Shown one piece after another: positions 34,716 through 46,407 of a stretch of 64,000 nt of DNA. The position numbers and the translations under genes are program-made. The stretch lies in contig NC_063993.1 in NCBI RefSeq assembly GCF_932276165.1, positions 9,434,001 to 9,498,000 on the forward strand, written 5' to 3'. The stretch comes from Plutella xylostella. Its lineage: Eukaryota; Arthropoda; Insecta; Lepidoptera; Plutellidae. Position 1 is the stretch's first letter; each line of letters begins with the position of its first letter. A model generated the notes under the pieces. That model worked only from the letters and a program-made list of their open reading frames with translations, did no database searches and was not told the DNA's origin.

Positions 34716-37540
34716 CTAAGTCTACCCTGTATAGTATATAATATATATTTAATGTTGCTATATAAAGTAATTGATAAATAATGTATTGTCGCGATGTGAT
34801 AATGATGTCGTGCGGCCGACAGTATTAATTGCAACACATAATTTGTTGGTGCAACTTTTTGGTGTAATAAATGTGGATTTTGGTTTGGAAATTACTTCGG
34901 AATTATCGGTGTTAATTAAATTCCATGTTTTACTTACTACGAAACGATATTAGAAGTTTTGTTGTTAAAAATATTGCTTTCATGAAAGGCAATGTTTTTC
35001 AATAGCAATGGGAATATAATAATTATAATAAAACCTAATTCATAAAAAAATACTAAGATCTATGCAAAAAAAAACGATAAATAAATGTATGTACTTACAC
35101 AAACTCACCAACACTAACCAAACATAAAACGTTCTATACAATAACTTATTCAATTTCAATCTGACCACCTCATAAAACGGACCTATACATAACTTATTTC
35201 ATTATGCAAATACACTCAACTTTAAACTACCAATTGGGAGCCCTAACTTATGCCCACGACGGGAGCGGTGCCCAAATTGATTCACGCCGAAAATGTGTAT
35301 AAGCGTGAAATATCCTATGCATTGCAAAGTAATTCGATAGAGTGGCCAATCTCTTATAAACATAATTTTATGGTTGTTGCGCAATGATCAAGCGCGGTCG
35401 GCTCGCCTTCTGGTTGGATTCAATTTGGTCACCCTCACCTTTTAGTACCACTCTTAGATGTAAGTAGTAATTGTATTTCTGTACTGAGTAGGTAACTTAC
35501 GTTATTAGGTAACTAGGTAGATTGATGAATCTTATTTCGTACTCTTGTCTAAGCATTTATTCGAAGGCTTACCAAATAATACATTTTCATCGATTATTTT
35601 ATTTCGAATAGTATGTTAAAGAAAGCGTATAACAGGCATGCATGCCATTTAAAATAAGCAGCAAAAATAAATGATGCAAAAAAATTGGCAGACACTCGAA
35701 ATTGGGAGAAAACCCCATCAAAGATAAAACGCGTGTAGCCATTTTGATAAATACTAAAGTACCCTATTACGTAGCCAATATCAGCCGCCGGTAGGGGAGG
35801 CAGGGAGGCTGGTAAAAGCGATTTGCCGTTGCCCAAGGCACCGGAAACAGTTTTAATTATGATTCAGACATTGAGTAGGTATAGGTGACACCGGCGGACC
35901 AATGGGAGGGCCGCGCTCAATCGAGTTCCATCCGGATCGCTACGTGCCTGCTCCGTAACTGGTTGATATTTTTAGTTTCATATGACGCCGGGCAAAAAAT
36001 CATTATATTTTCGGAAAAAATATTAAATTATTGCCTAATTGGATTGGTTTGCGTCGTTGATATTGTAATCCAAAAATGTATATGTACTTATTCATTTTAA
36101 TCCAGCCGTAGGCAAGTATAGGTTGGTAACATAGCTGAGGTGACCATCTCAGTGCTCAGCTTATTCTTTTGACGGCTATACCGGTAACCTGAGTTCTCCA
36201 ATGGATCATAAGATCAATCACGGTTTTCTCACCAAGCATGGCTCTGCAAAGCATACCATGCTGAAATAGGTATCTATACTCACAAAAAGTTAACCCAGAT
36301 AATTCACTACAGAATTATAATTCACTATTGTTTATCTTATTTACACACACATATGAAAGCTTTACATTACAACGAACATTTAAATGATGACTCCCAATCG
36401 GCAATTCGCTTAAACGTAAATTTTGCATTTAAGCACCAACTCTCTCATTCCGTGCAGAAAGTGATACATAACTCAGTTGTCAGGCGTTAATATCAACGTT
36501 GATATACTCTCCACGAGGGAAATACACTCTTGCCGAGTCCTATTACTGTAAATTCTGCTGTTAAAAGTGCACGGCTTAAATACTCGCGTACATTCCTGTT
36601 CTCCTTTCGAGCAGCATAAAACTCGAGTTGTTTCGAGAATAGGGCACTTGGACAGTTTTCATTATTCGGCTTCAGATGCGGCGATTCTCAAATTAATTTA
36701 GTGCTGGCCGGTTAATCGCTGACAAACTTGCCTTTATTTCGACTGTGCAATTTTCATCTGTGTCCGGTCTCGGTTAATTTGCACGTTGTTTATGCTTGTT
36801 TAGTTGAATTTGCGAAAAATGACACACAACCGCATGTGGGTAAAGTTTCAGCAACGTAATAGCTATTTCACGGTATTGTTTTGTGCATTTTTAAACCCGC
36901 TTTTGTTTCCGTGCCGCTATAACAAAAAACCACTTGCTTTTAAATGGTCGGGAAAGGTCAGAGGGATATTAGCGTCATTAATTTAATAGAAGAGAAAACA
37001 TAATTTGCTCTGCAGGTAAAACTATTATCCCCTAAACGATATAACGAACGTGACCGGAAAAGTAAATTGCACGGAGTTCATTTCTTTTATTTGCGAAGAC
37101 GTTAACGTTGTTTTGGTAGCTTTTGTAGAGAATGGTTCATTGTAAGAAGAAATTGGATTTTTTATAGTTGATAAGTAACTTAAAGTCCGTCTCGTTGATC
37201 TTATCTCGCAGACTTATGGCACTGTTATGTTGTGGTTATAACCATAAACGAAAAGTAAGTTCCTGATTTGTTTCTGAGACAGGTTCTCAACACAAGGATT
37301 TATTGTTCTAGTTTTTATAAAAATAAATAAAGTAAATTTTTGTCATGTCATCTAAAACTAAGAGTAAAATTTAAGTGTATTTACCTATATGTTTATTTAT
37401 TTATTTATAGATAACCAACAGCGTTATGAAGTAGATTATACAATAAGTAGTGTGTTTAAGGTAAGGCCAGTAATAGGTATCCTTAAGTGTATATACAAAT
37501 ACAATGTTAAACAGAGTGCACATAATATAACTGCATTAAT
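34716..37540. other. 2.8-kb stretch without a gene
   Basis: Nothing recognisable as coding. The part at 36400-36990 is more complex and GC-richer than its flanks and may be conserved non-coding sequence (inference). Confidence 0.42.
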
Positions 37541-37708
37541 GATGTTGATTCTGAAGGCAGAAATTCTAATCTTAACGCTGTCAAACTAAAAAATTTGCTA
37601 GCATAAAATGACATTTACGGAAACAATCATAGAGTCGAATTTTAAACAAAGAAATTAAGGTTTTGACATCGCTAAATTTAAAATTTCTGCCTTCAGAATC
37701 GATATCAA
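37541..37708. mobile_element. Family F MITE, copy 1
   Basis: Ends TTGATTCTGAAGGCAGAAAT and ATTTCTGCCTTCAGAATCGA are inverted. The centre (AATTTGCTAGCATAAAATG, CAATCATAGAGTCGAAT) is almost identical to 44798-44965, so amplification was recent. Confidence 0.78.
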
Positions 37709-38408
37709 TATGTAGGTACTTAAAGAAGGAAAAAGTCAGAACTTACTAACTTAAATAAACTAGGTAACCAATAAGATAAGTATATGTTTATATATATATA
37801 TTACGTTACCCTATTATCTGGCGAAAATTACGACAAAAATCTTCTACCTAAAACAAATTAACACAGCATGACTTTTATCGTATAAATAACCCATTTACAG
37901 ATTTTGTGATACATGGTTAACTAACAGAGCTACCAGCACGCGTAGCACAGTATGGCGGTGACAAGATATAAATGACAGCTAGTTGCAACAAATTGTGTGA
38001 TACCAGTTGTCCTCACAAACGCTAACATGGCCAACACGAAATAATCACTACAAGATGTGAGTTACAATTTTGACAGCGAGATTGGAAGATTTGTCTTATT
38101 TCCTAACATGGGTGTACCAATTTATCCACACATGTCTCAGTTTGACATTTGTTTAGGTAGCATTATATCACTCAAGTTCGAAGGTGGTGATAACATGTGA
38201 CACAAATAATTATTTGTTTAGTTTTTGTTAATTTCATCCTTGCTCTACAAGAAGAGATGCAGGAAAGGAAAATTACTATAATACTTATAGGGAGGATGAT
38301 CCGGGTCTCTAATAACCCGTTGAAAATGCTTTAAAAACAACATTTGTCAAAACACACATCCTCTTTTTTATTTGACTAAAATTATACATTAAGTATATTA
38401 CTTATATG
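37709..38408. other. unassigned spacer
   Basis: A (TA)n run lies at about 37788-37802. No gene. Confidence 0.4.
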
Positions 38409-38500
38409 TAGCGGTGTTAGCTCAGACGGGTAAGCGCCCGCCCCTCACGGAAGAGATGTGGATTCAAATCCTGTCGCTGACATGTGCTAAGAAGTTAGAT
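38409..38500 (+). mobile_element. tRNA-derived SINE, diverged partial copy
   Basis: GCGGTGTTAGCTCAGACGGGTAAGCG matches the head of the SINE at 4088-4425, with A box TAGCTCAGACGG (38418-38429) and a mutated B box GATTCAAATCC (38461-38471). The body stops soon after GACATGTGCTAAGAAG, so most of it is missing. Confidence 0.72.
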
Positions 38501-39296
38501 AGATAGACATTAGTTTGTTTGGAAGCAACTCAGTGCATATGTTTGCCCTTAGGAACAAACCACTGATTTTCAGTTGTCTCCCATATACTTTAAGTTTGCC
38601 TATTCACGCCAAAGTATGTAGGTAATGAAGTGGCTAATTGAATAGTTTGAATGCTAAATGTGGAGTTCACGAAATGTAAATCATATACATTGAATAGGTC
38701 CGGCACACCGGGCAGTCAGCGACTGATGCTATGATCACTGGTTGTCCTTTCACCACAGCGACAAACCCTAGTCAGGCTTTATTATTTATCAACAACACAC
38801 TAACTATAAAAAAATAAGTGGATATGCTAGCATGTACAACTAAATTAAATGGTTATAAAAATATAATATTTTCTTTAGGTAAGTAAAACATTTATTAAAC
38901 TTTTAATTAATAAATTATAAAAAGTATACTATTTCACACACCATAAAAGCATATTAGGTATTCTTAGTTATCAACTATCACAATAATCACTCTGAACTTG
39001 GCTTATATCAGTCATCAAATAGGTCTCATAGTATGTATGCCAAGTTTTTCAACTTTTTCAGTTCGGTGCCGCTCCGGTTCATTGTATCACCACAAGGTTG
39101 CTGATGTCATCTGACCATCTTCAGGTGGTTTCTGCCAACAAGAGCTCTCCAACCGTGTCTAGGCCATCATTTTCTGACCGGTTTTGACCATCTTCCGTCT
39201 TGCCTACGAGCCAATTTCAATGTTCTGTAACAAACAAAAATGTTTCATTAGATTTTAGTTATACTTATGAACTAAGATTATGACTCCTATTGTCAT
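38501..39296. other. unassigned sequence
   Basis: No gene. The part at 39060-39200 is GC-richer and may be a transposon relic, but I could not place it. Confidence 0.4.
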
Positions 39297-39360
39297 CTTC
39301 ATCATCATAGCCCATCACATCCTCACTGCTGGGGTACGGGTTTCCTTCCAATGAATGGCC
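39297..39360 (-). mobile_element. SINE/LINE 3' tail, reversed
   Basis: The complement reads CCATTCATTGGAAGGAAACC, CGTACCCCAGCAGTGAGGA, TGTGATGGGC and a (GAT)n tail, matching the 3' end of the 5S-headed SINE at 63350-63409. Confidence 0.65.
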
Positions 39361-40809
39361 TAGTTGACCAAGTACTGCCAAGTGAAAAAAGTTTTTTGAG
39401 TTGTTTTGTGTGCATGTGCCCAATTATAATAACATGTGACTGGTACTGGCACTTACCTACTGTTTTTTCCTTCCATTGATTATACAAATATTCAGTCAGA
39501 CCGTGGGACAAGCATCGTAGATGATATTCTGTTGCGCCCATCAGAATCCTGCCCGAGCTTTTGTCTCAAGGCCTTCTAGCTCCTGGGGCCGGGTAAACGG
39601 TGGGTGGGTCATCAGTCAGGTGGCATGCTGTTTTGTTCTTCGTCTCATGGAGCCGGTGCATAGAAATCGTCTGCCGAAGAACTCCCAAGGAATCTGATCG
39701 TGCTTGGTCGGGATCAAGCTCGGTCGTATATTATTTCATGTGACGACGTCCAAGAAACTCAAGAAAGTAGTTAATGAGTCCATGGGGTAGCGCAATGCAA
39801 AAATGCAATGGTAATATTATCAAAATATTTCACTCGAACGCACCAAACAGCGAAAATTTTCTTCAAATTTGACGTTTGGTGACATTTAAATTGTCAAAAA
39901 ACCATAGACAATACAAACAAGAGCCACAAATGAGGGATTTTCAAAAAAAAGAACGAATGAAATACATATTTCCACAGAGCAGAAAAGTTTCAGTGTCACT
40001 GTGGCTTATATCCAATCACACAACTAAAATGAGTCCCATGTACACCCTATGCTAACATTTAAGACTGATATCAAAAAGTGACTCAATTTAATCAGTCACT
40101 TCACATGTTGTCTTATTATGGCCATACTAGCCGTGCAGGGGTCCATGGGCAACACGCAAATATGAGATATCTGTCAATTCAAAACGATATCGATAGTGAG
40201 AGATGGAAAATTGTTCGATAAACCCTTCTATTTTCAATTCTCCGTAGCAATGGGTGTTTGGTGCGACATCGCTGTTCCGTGTCACGCATGCAATATGCAG
40301 CAGAGGGCGCCTCCGTCACTGAAACTATTGAGGGGGGTGCTTCCAAACTGAAGTGCCAAATTGAAAGTAAAAAAAACATTTTATATTTCATTAATATGCA
40401 GGTTGTTGCCAAAGCGGTATAATAAGCCGAAAGGGTTAAAATTTTATTGATCAATTTTTATTGCCCTAAATAATTGCATGCCTGTAAGGTGAAATGTGCT
40501 GAACTGATTATAAAATGTAACATCATACTCGTATGTATGAACCACATTTGACGCAAATAAATGTCTTTGTCACGTCTATTGGAAATTCGTAAAAAAATCA
40601 CGTGTCCACCGTGATTCGCTCTTGACCGTTTTTTTATTTGCTAGCACCACTACAAAGGTGGAAGGAAACCGAACGCTGTGGGTTTTAATTTGTAAGCAGA
40701 CACCGCGGGCCGTCGCGCCGGGAGATGGAGAAATAAAATAATCTTGTTAAGTATTTCTTCTTCAACGTAAAGCAACGAACAAACAAACAAGTTTGATTCA
40801 TTATTTACC
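39361..40809. other. unassigned sequence
   Basis: No gene. GTTGCCAAAGCGGTATAATAAG at 40400-40435 is a family N fragment. The GC-richer segment at 39540-39730 and that at 40610-40760 are unrecognised. Confidence 0.42.
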
Positions 40810-40966
40810 TCACTCGCGAGCAATGAAAAGGTTCCATTGAATTAGCACTAAATTACTTCTAAATGGAAAATGCTAGCTACCACCTACACCTACACCTACA
40901 CCAATATTGAAGTAGGTACATTTAACAGCGCATCAGAATACTACTAAAAACGAAAATATTGTACCT
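40810..40966 (+). mobile_element. Family A MITE, right-truncated
   Basis: TCACTCGCGAGCAATGAAAAG, then TAAATTACTTCTAAATGG, GCTAGC, CATTTAACAGCGCATCAGAA and AAAAACGAAAATATT. The right terminal repeat is absent. Confidence 0.68.
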
Positions 40967-41888
40967 AAATTTATATTTTTTTTTGTGGAGGTCTTAGTTA
41001 CAATGGCTATCTGCATGCCCATGTTTAGGTTGATGTGTCAAACCACCTCCACTTAAATATTGTTTTTTTTTTTCAGGTTTTGTCACTGCATGCACAGGAT
41101 GGGAAAAGCCTTCAGAGTGACGGTTGACATACAGAGTAATGTCTAAAGGAAATAGTTTTGTTGAGAGGCAGTGTGAAAATATACAACTATCTATATTTAT
41201 GTAGGTAGGTACTTCCACAGTCGTCCTTCGGATGAGTCGGAACGTGCTTAGGTTAAACTAGAAGGAGGGATCGTGAATATATACCCCTGTATCGATATCC
41301 TATTTGATGTTGTTAAGATATTCTGCCCATATTGTAAGCTTGGGAATTCAATTTCTAAAACGGAATACTGAATTCGTATCTATTTTCGGTTCAAAGGAGG
41401 TTTGTAGGTTAGAAAAGGAGCTGGAGTAAGTAGGTTGTACTAGCCAGCAGTTCTATATTACCGTAGTGCATATTTATAGTATTGCCATTTTACAAGTCAC
41501 GCTATAAAAACATATTTTGTATTTCACGCATAGAAAGTTAAACAAAAACTTATTTCCCAGTTCGTTTTCATTTGAGGTTTCGGATCGCAGTTTTATCTTT
41601 TGGAAAAACTATTCCTTCCATCCACTCGATAAACAATCCGCCGATAGGAGGCTTTAGTCGCGCCTATCCGTACCCAATCCGGTGGGACTTAGCATACACA
41701 ATGTGGTGGGTTCTACACACGTGCTATTTGTACTGTGTACACTCAATATCTTCTAGTAATTTATTAACTCCCTGAAACCCTTGCGTAGTTGTGTGGGCAT
41801 GTGTGTAGCTGCTTTATGTGGGTTCTGAAACATTATTTTGTATTATTGTCTTGGTTAAACCTATATTTTTATCGCTATTAATTCATCA
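40967..41888. other. unassigned sequence
   Basis: No gene or repeat recognised. Confidence 0.4.
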
Positions 41889-42013
41889 GCATACGGCCAA
41901 GCCGCGCATGTCAAAAGATTTTCTTCGCGCTCACTCATATCGCGCGACCGAGAGCGAGTGCAATCAAAAACTTTTATCACGTCTTGACGTGCGCGTCTTT
42001 CGCCCCGTGCTAG
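41889..42013. mobile_element. Family X hairpin MITE, copy 2
   Basis: TTCGCGCTCACTCATATCGCG, GAGCGAGTGCAATC, ATCACGTCTTGACG and GCGTCTTTCGCCCCGTGC match the copies at 2821-3687 and 52831-52948. The left side is more mutated. Confidence 0.68.
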
Positions 42014-42400
42014 GTATGCAGCAGTATCTAGGAAATTCAATACGACAACATAAATGTCCTAAAGATGGATTTCCTCAAAGACCCTTATTCAATATCACTA
42101 ATTCAAATCCCTTTACTATGCAAGACAGTGCAACATAAAGGCAATTTTCTTGTGTTTCGTGTACAGTTACCGACATGATCATTGTAATTTACATTCACGG
42201 CGACTGTGAGTGCGGCCGTGCACTCAGTAATGTCGGGAACTGTTGCATTTGATAACAAAATGAAATAATATTTCGCATTTGCTAAATGCTGTTGTTAGTT
42301 GCACTGACAAAGTTTACTTTCACTCCAGAGAACTTTAATGTCCATGTTTATTATGATTTTAGGTCGGTGCATTTGTATTATATGAGAGTAATCTAGAGCA

Positions 42401-42606
42401 AGGGTTCCGGTTAGTGTTCCGTGGAACCCTGGGGTTCCATGAGAGATCCTATGGGGTCCGTTATAATTCAAGTATACTAAGATCAAGCACTTATGGCGTA
42501 AGTACCTAGGTGGCTGGTAATAGGTTCAAGGCCTAAACTAGGGTTCTTTCAAAATAACGGCGAACCAAAAGAGTTCTACATTGAAAAGAATTGGGGAACC
42601 GCTGTT
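42401..42606. mobile_element. hAT-like non-autonomous relic
   Basis: AGGGTTCCGGTTAG at the left and GGGGAACCGCTGTT at the right are imperfect inverted ends. The flanking 8-mers CTAGAGCA and GTAGAGCT differ only at both edges, consistent with an aged 8-bp duplication. No open frame. Confidence 0.5.
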
Positions 42607-44022
42607 GTAGAGCTAATTGTATTCGTCACTAGAATATACCTAAGTAAAAACAAAAAAGAGCAACGTTTGTAAACCATTTAATTACTTACTTGCCATATCA
42701 CGCAGTTTGTTTTTTATAAGAGAATATTTTTATATGTAAATATAAAAATATTCTCAATTCTGGCCACTAACACTAAAGGGAAAATAGATAAAATATTCAT
42801 AGCCGAGTGGCCTTATACATTTCGGTAGTATCAAATAAAACTAGACCAACCGCGACATTATCGGTAATGCTACGTGCCTGGTGTATATAAATTTATATGT
42901 AAATAATACGTATGTATAATATACACTCGTCGTATGTCCAATATACACTCGCAAGCAATGAAAAATTTCCAATGATTATTACCGAAGATGTTAGTTTATT
43001 TGCCACACAAACATAATCCACGCGTGTTGCTTATTCTAGACATACAGTTCACAGAGCAAACTAAACACACAACTGGGCAGTTTTTTAATTGGATCGATAC
43101 GATACCAACTGTTGCGTCCATTGATCACATTCGCTACACAAATACACATGTACCTATAGGATAGGTATTAATATTTACCAAACAGGCGCCTCGCAAATTG
43201 AAAACGTGCCGCTCTCAGTTGCTTATTAAAACGGTTCTCTCTGTAAAGCGATCTGCAATACTAGTGTACATTTTATATTCATTGGACTGGATCTGAAACG
43301 TGATTTTTTTGGCCTCTCCCTTTATTGGCCCGCTATTTTGGAGTGTAAATGAATAAGGCAGTAGCGTGTTGGCACCCGAATTATGCAGTTTATCGCCTCG
43401 TTCGCCCGGTGCTTAGTCGGGAAAGAATTGGCACAACGCGGCTGGCTCACTGCATCCGTACAGTTTACTCGAAAATTATTACGAATGGTATTATTTTCCT
43501 TGCGGCTGTGTGCTGTTTTTAGATCGTATTAATCTCTTTGGCTTGCATATGCTGCAGACTGTAATCCCTGAGTGGGTATAGTCAGAGCTCGCGAGCTCGC
43601 CAACTCTTTCACTGTTATGGTATACTTAGTACTTAGTGGTGTCGTTTATGTCCCTATTAGTATCGTAGTGATAAAGGCCTTTAAATTATGTTGTAGGTAC
43701 ATGTTATATTATCATTTATTATCATTGGTATACAACAGTTGCATATGATATATTATAGTATGCGAAACTCAAAACTTCACTATTTTTATACAAAAAATAC
43801 ACAATTACCATGTCCAATACTAGTTTATAGTAACACATTCAATCAAAGCGTGAAGCTCACTTTACTAATTGGCTTAACGCTATACAGCCGCTTGTGTATA
43901 AATGGACCAATCAGAACTCTGCCATCCTACGTGATATAATAATTGAGTTGAGGAACCCGATACCGGACGGTTATCTCGGAATAGTTACTAAAACAGTTTA
44001 ATCAGGGTGTATTTAATCGATG
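42607..44022. other. unassigned sequence with small palindromes
   Basis: A perfect 15-bp AT hairpin lies at 42720-42755, a family A end (CACTCGCAAGCAATGAAAAA) at 42945-42975, and a 14-bp perfect palindrome GAGCTCGCGAGCTC at 43585-43598. The part at 43160-43560 is complex and could be regulatory. No gene. Confidence 0.45.
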
Positions 44023-44026
44023 ATTA

Positions 44027-44203
44027 AAGGTCGTATCCGTCCGTAACGTCCATTTATCGTATGTATCGCACCTAAAAGATTTTCATAAATGTATGGAGAA
44101 ACGGCATTGGCAATGCCGATAAAGTGGACGCACCTGTGTGATTTTTTATACAAAGAATACTTAATGCGGTGCGTCCATTGATGGCGAAAGGTGGACGCTT
44201 ATC
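44027..44203. mobile_element. Family E MITE with TTAA duplication, diverged
   Basis: AGGTCGTATCCGTCC at the left and GGTGGACGCTTATC at the right, flanked by TTAA (44023-44026 and 44204-44207). The interior TGTATGGAGAAACGGCATTG and ATACTTAATGCGGTGCGTCC parallels 30797-30949. Confidence 0.68.
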
Positions 44204-44797
44204 TTAAAGCGATTCATTCGTGTTTGTAAGGTTAGCAGTGTTAAAAGTCTCAGATATTATTGAAAAATCTAACTGCTTAAGTATGGATGGATTTAACCAC
44301 TTTCAAGCATGACTGTGACTGGATCACCAATTGGTTTAAAACAAAAATTGCATTCAGACCATTCATCCCATGGAGTGTATAAGTCACATAATTTGGAGCC
44401 ACGGTTTGTTGGTGACAAGACGTACCAAATTAAGCAAATTTGGTACATTTAGGCACAAGACGAATATTCATAGTAAGAGTATCTCAACACCAAGCTTGTT
44501 TACTACAGTTCAATGGATCGCGATGCTCGGAATACTGATTGTAAGGAAATTGGGGTTACTACCGTTGTTGCCGATAGCTTTTCGTATATAAAAAGGCAGT
44601 GAAAAAAAATGGCAAGATAAACGGACACGCAGGCAACGATATTTTAATACGAAATAGATGGAGCAAAAGAAATGTCTCAACAAATAACACCCCACTTCTA
44701 CCACTGAGCTCTTATTTTGAATTAGTGCGGTTAGAAGATATGTGACTTTAATACATTGGTACAATGGTTGTCATTAGGTTAAAATAAGTAAAACAAT

Positions 44798-44965
44798 GAT
44801 ATTATCGATTCTCAAGGCAGAAATTCTAATTTTAACGCTGTCAAACTAAAAAATTTGCTAGCATAAAATGACATTTACGGCTACAATCATAGAGTCGAAT
44901 TTTAAACAAAGAAATTAAGATATTAGCTCTAAATTTAGAATTTCTGCCTTCACAATCGACATCAG
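44798..44965. mobile_element. Family F MITE, copy 2
   Basis: ATCGATTCTCAAGGCAGAAA at the left and TTTCTGCCTTCACAATCGAC at the right. The centre is nearly identical to that of 37541-37708. Confidence 0.76.
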
Positions 44966-45068
44966 TTTGTCAGTAAACAAAATGCGGACAGTTTTTTGTT
45001 TTGTTTTTCTATGTGACAGATCATTTTGTTCGTATATCTTAAGGCAATTTTAAGAAGAAAAGCTATAA

Positions 45069-45204
45069 GGGCCACTTGCACAAACATATTAAATCTAGAT
45101 TTAGTGTCAATTCTCGATTTAAGAAACGTGAATCCATACAAATCTATGGCTTTAATCGAGATTTAACACAAAATCTAGATTTAATATCTTTGTGCAAGTG
45201 GCCC
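45069..45204. mobile_element. PIF/Harbinger-type MITE with TAA duplication
   Basis: GGGCCACTTGCACAAACAT at the left and TTTGTGCAAGTGGCCC at the right, flanked by TAA (45066-45068 and 45205-45207). Inner inverted words ATCTAGATTTA recur on both sides. GGGCCACTTGCAC ends and a 3-bp TWA target fit PIF/Harbinger MITEs. Confidence 0.82.
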
Positions 45205-45442
45205 TAAATACGTAACAATGACAACCCGTTCATAAGCAGTCGGTGTTCAGTGAAGTGCCCCCGCCGAGGTTGATCCCGCCTCGTCCCGGTGCGCCCCGGG
45301 TCAAGCAAATAAGGCGCAGGAACGGATTTAATTTGGGCATACTAAACAGCTGCCGTATTCTAGTTGCCTTGAAGAGTATAATGTGGAGTCTATTGTCATT
45401 TGTTTCGTATGTTTTTCGCTTCAGTCTCAGTACTATCTTTTA

Positions 45443-45561
45443 GCGCCACTTGCACAAACTTCAATCTTGATTTAAGAAACGTCAGTCCATATAAAATTTG
45501 ACACTGAATCGATCGAGATTTAACACTAAATCTAGATTTAATATGTTGGTGCAAGTGGCCC
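45443..45561. mobile_element. PIF/Harbinger-type MITE with TTA duplication
   Basis: GCGCCACTTGCACAAACTTC at the left and GGTGCAAGTGGCCC at the right, flanked by TTA (45440-45442 and 45562-45564). It is a shorter relative of 45069-45204, only 240 bp away. Confidence 0.78.
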
Positions 45562-45971
45562 TTAGTATTATTTTTGGATAAAACTTGTAACTGTGTGCTA
45601 GAATCATGCTGCCCCTGTCTGAAAGCCCTTTGCAGCATGTTCTTCATCCCACAGATAACGTTTTTATGTAGTTTGACCATGTGGCTTACCAATGATTTTT
45701 AAGTTTTTTAAGTGTGATAAGAGACTTAATTTTGCATGCCAGTGCAGTATAGAAACTAAAATATGAACGAGACTATTTTTAAAGTAAGCAATTTTTAGAA
45801 AACAAAACAAGAAATAAGATTCATAAGTTTCAGTACTAAAATTTATAAAACGCCTTAAGAATCGCATGTGCTATTAGGTACAGCGCTTACAGAAAAATAG
45901 GGGTGTTAAATAAGTTTGAGAAGTAATTAAAGGTACAGCTCACTCCGGAATCTCTCGCGCAACAAGAATAA

Positions 45972-46404
45972 GGGTGCTTTTCCACCAGAGATGTGCTATG
46001 CAGCTATGCTGCGAAGATGTGATATCTACGCTACGAAAATATGTGACCGTTTCCACCAATACTACGCTAGGTAGCTGTGCGAGGAAGATGCGCTACGAAG
46101 ATGCGCCGCCGCAAAGTAGCTGTGCGAGAAAGATGCGCATCTCGAGCTATGCTATGTATCGATAGTAGGGAAACGACGGGGGCGGCGGCGCCATAGCTAC
46201 ACCACTCGCGATGGTCCATAGCACATATCCATAGCACGCATCCATAGCACACATCCATAGCACGCATCATTCCATACAAAAAACATATCTTAGTTGAATC
46301 CGTTTCCACCAGTGCTAAGCTATGTGCACCAATAATTATGATTGGTGGATATCAAACGCATCCATAGCATCGTAGCATAGCACATCTCTGGTGGAAAAGC
46401 ACCC
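45972..46404. mobile_element. Harbinger-like element with 30-bp perfect TIRs
   Basis: The ends GGGTGCTTTTCCACCAGAGA (continuing identically to 30 bp) are inverted exactly, flanked by TAA (45969-45971 and 46405-46407). Internally, four 13-bp units CCATAGCACRCAT lie at 46216-46267, and AGCTGTGCGAGRAAGATGCGC occurs twice at 46073-46140. It has no transposase frame and is non-autonomous. The 63- and 80-codon frames are shadows. Confidence 0.86.
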
Positions 46405-46407
46405 TAA

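Noticed and set aside
43585..43598. GAGCTCGCGAGCTC palindrome as a protein-binding site
   Set aside because: A single 14-bp palindrome without context; noted only as part of the spacer.
45974..46309. 63- and 80-codon frames as genes
   Set aside because: They are translations of the internal arrays of the Harbinger-like element, with repeated MDVCYG-type words.
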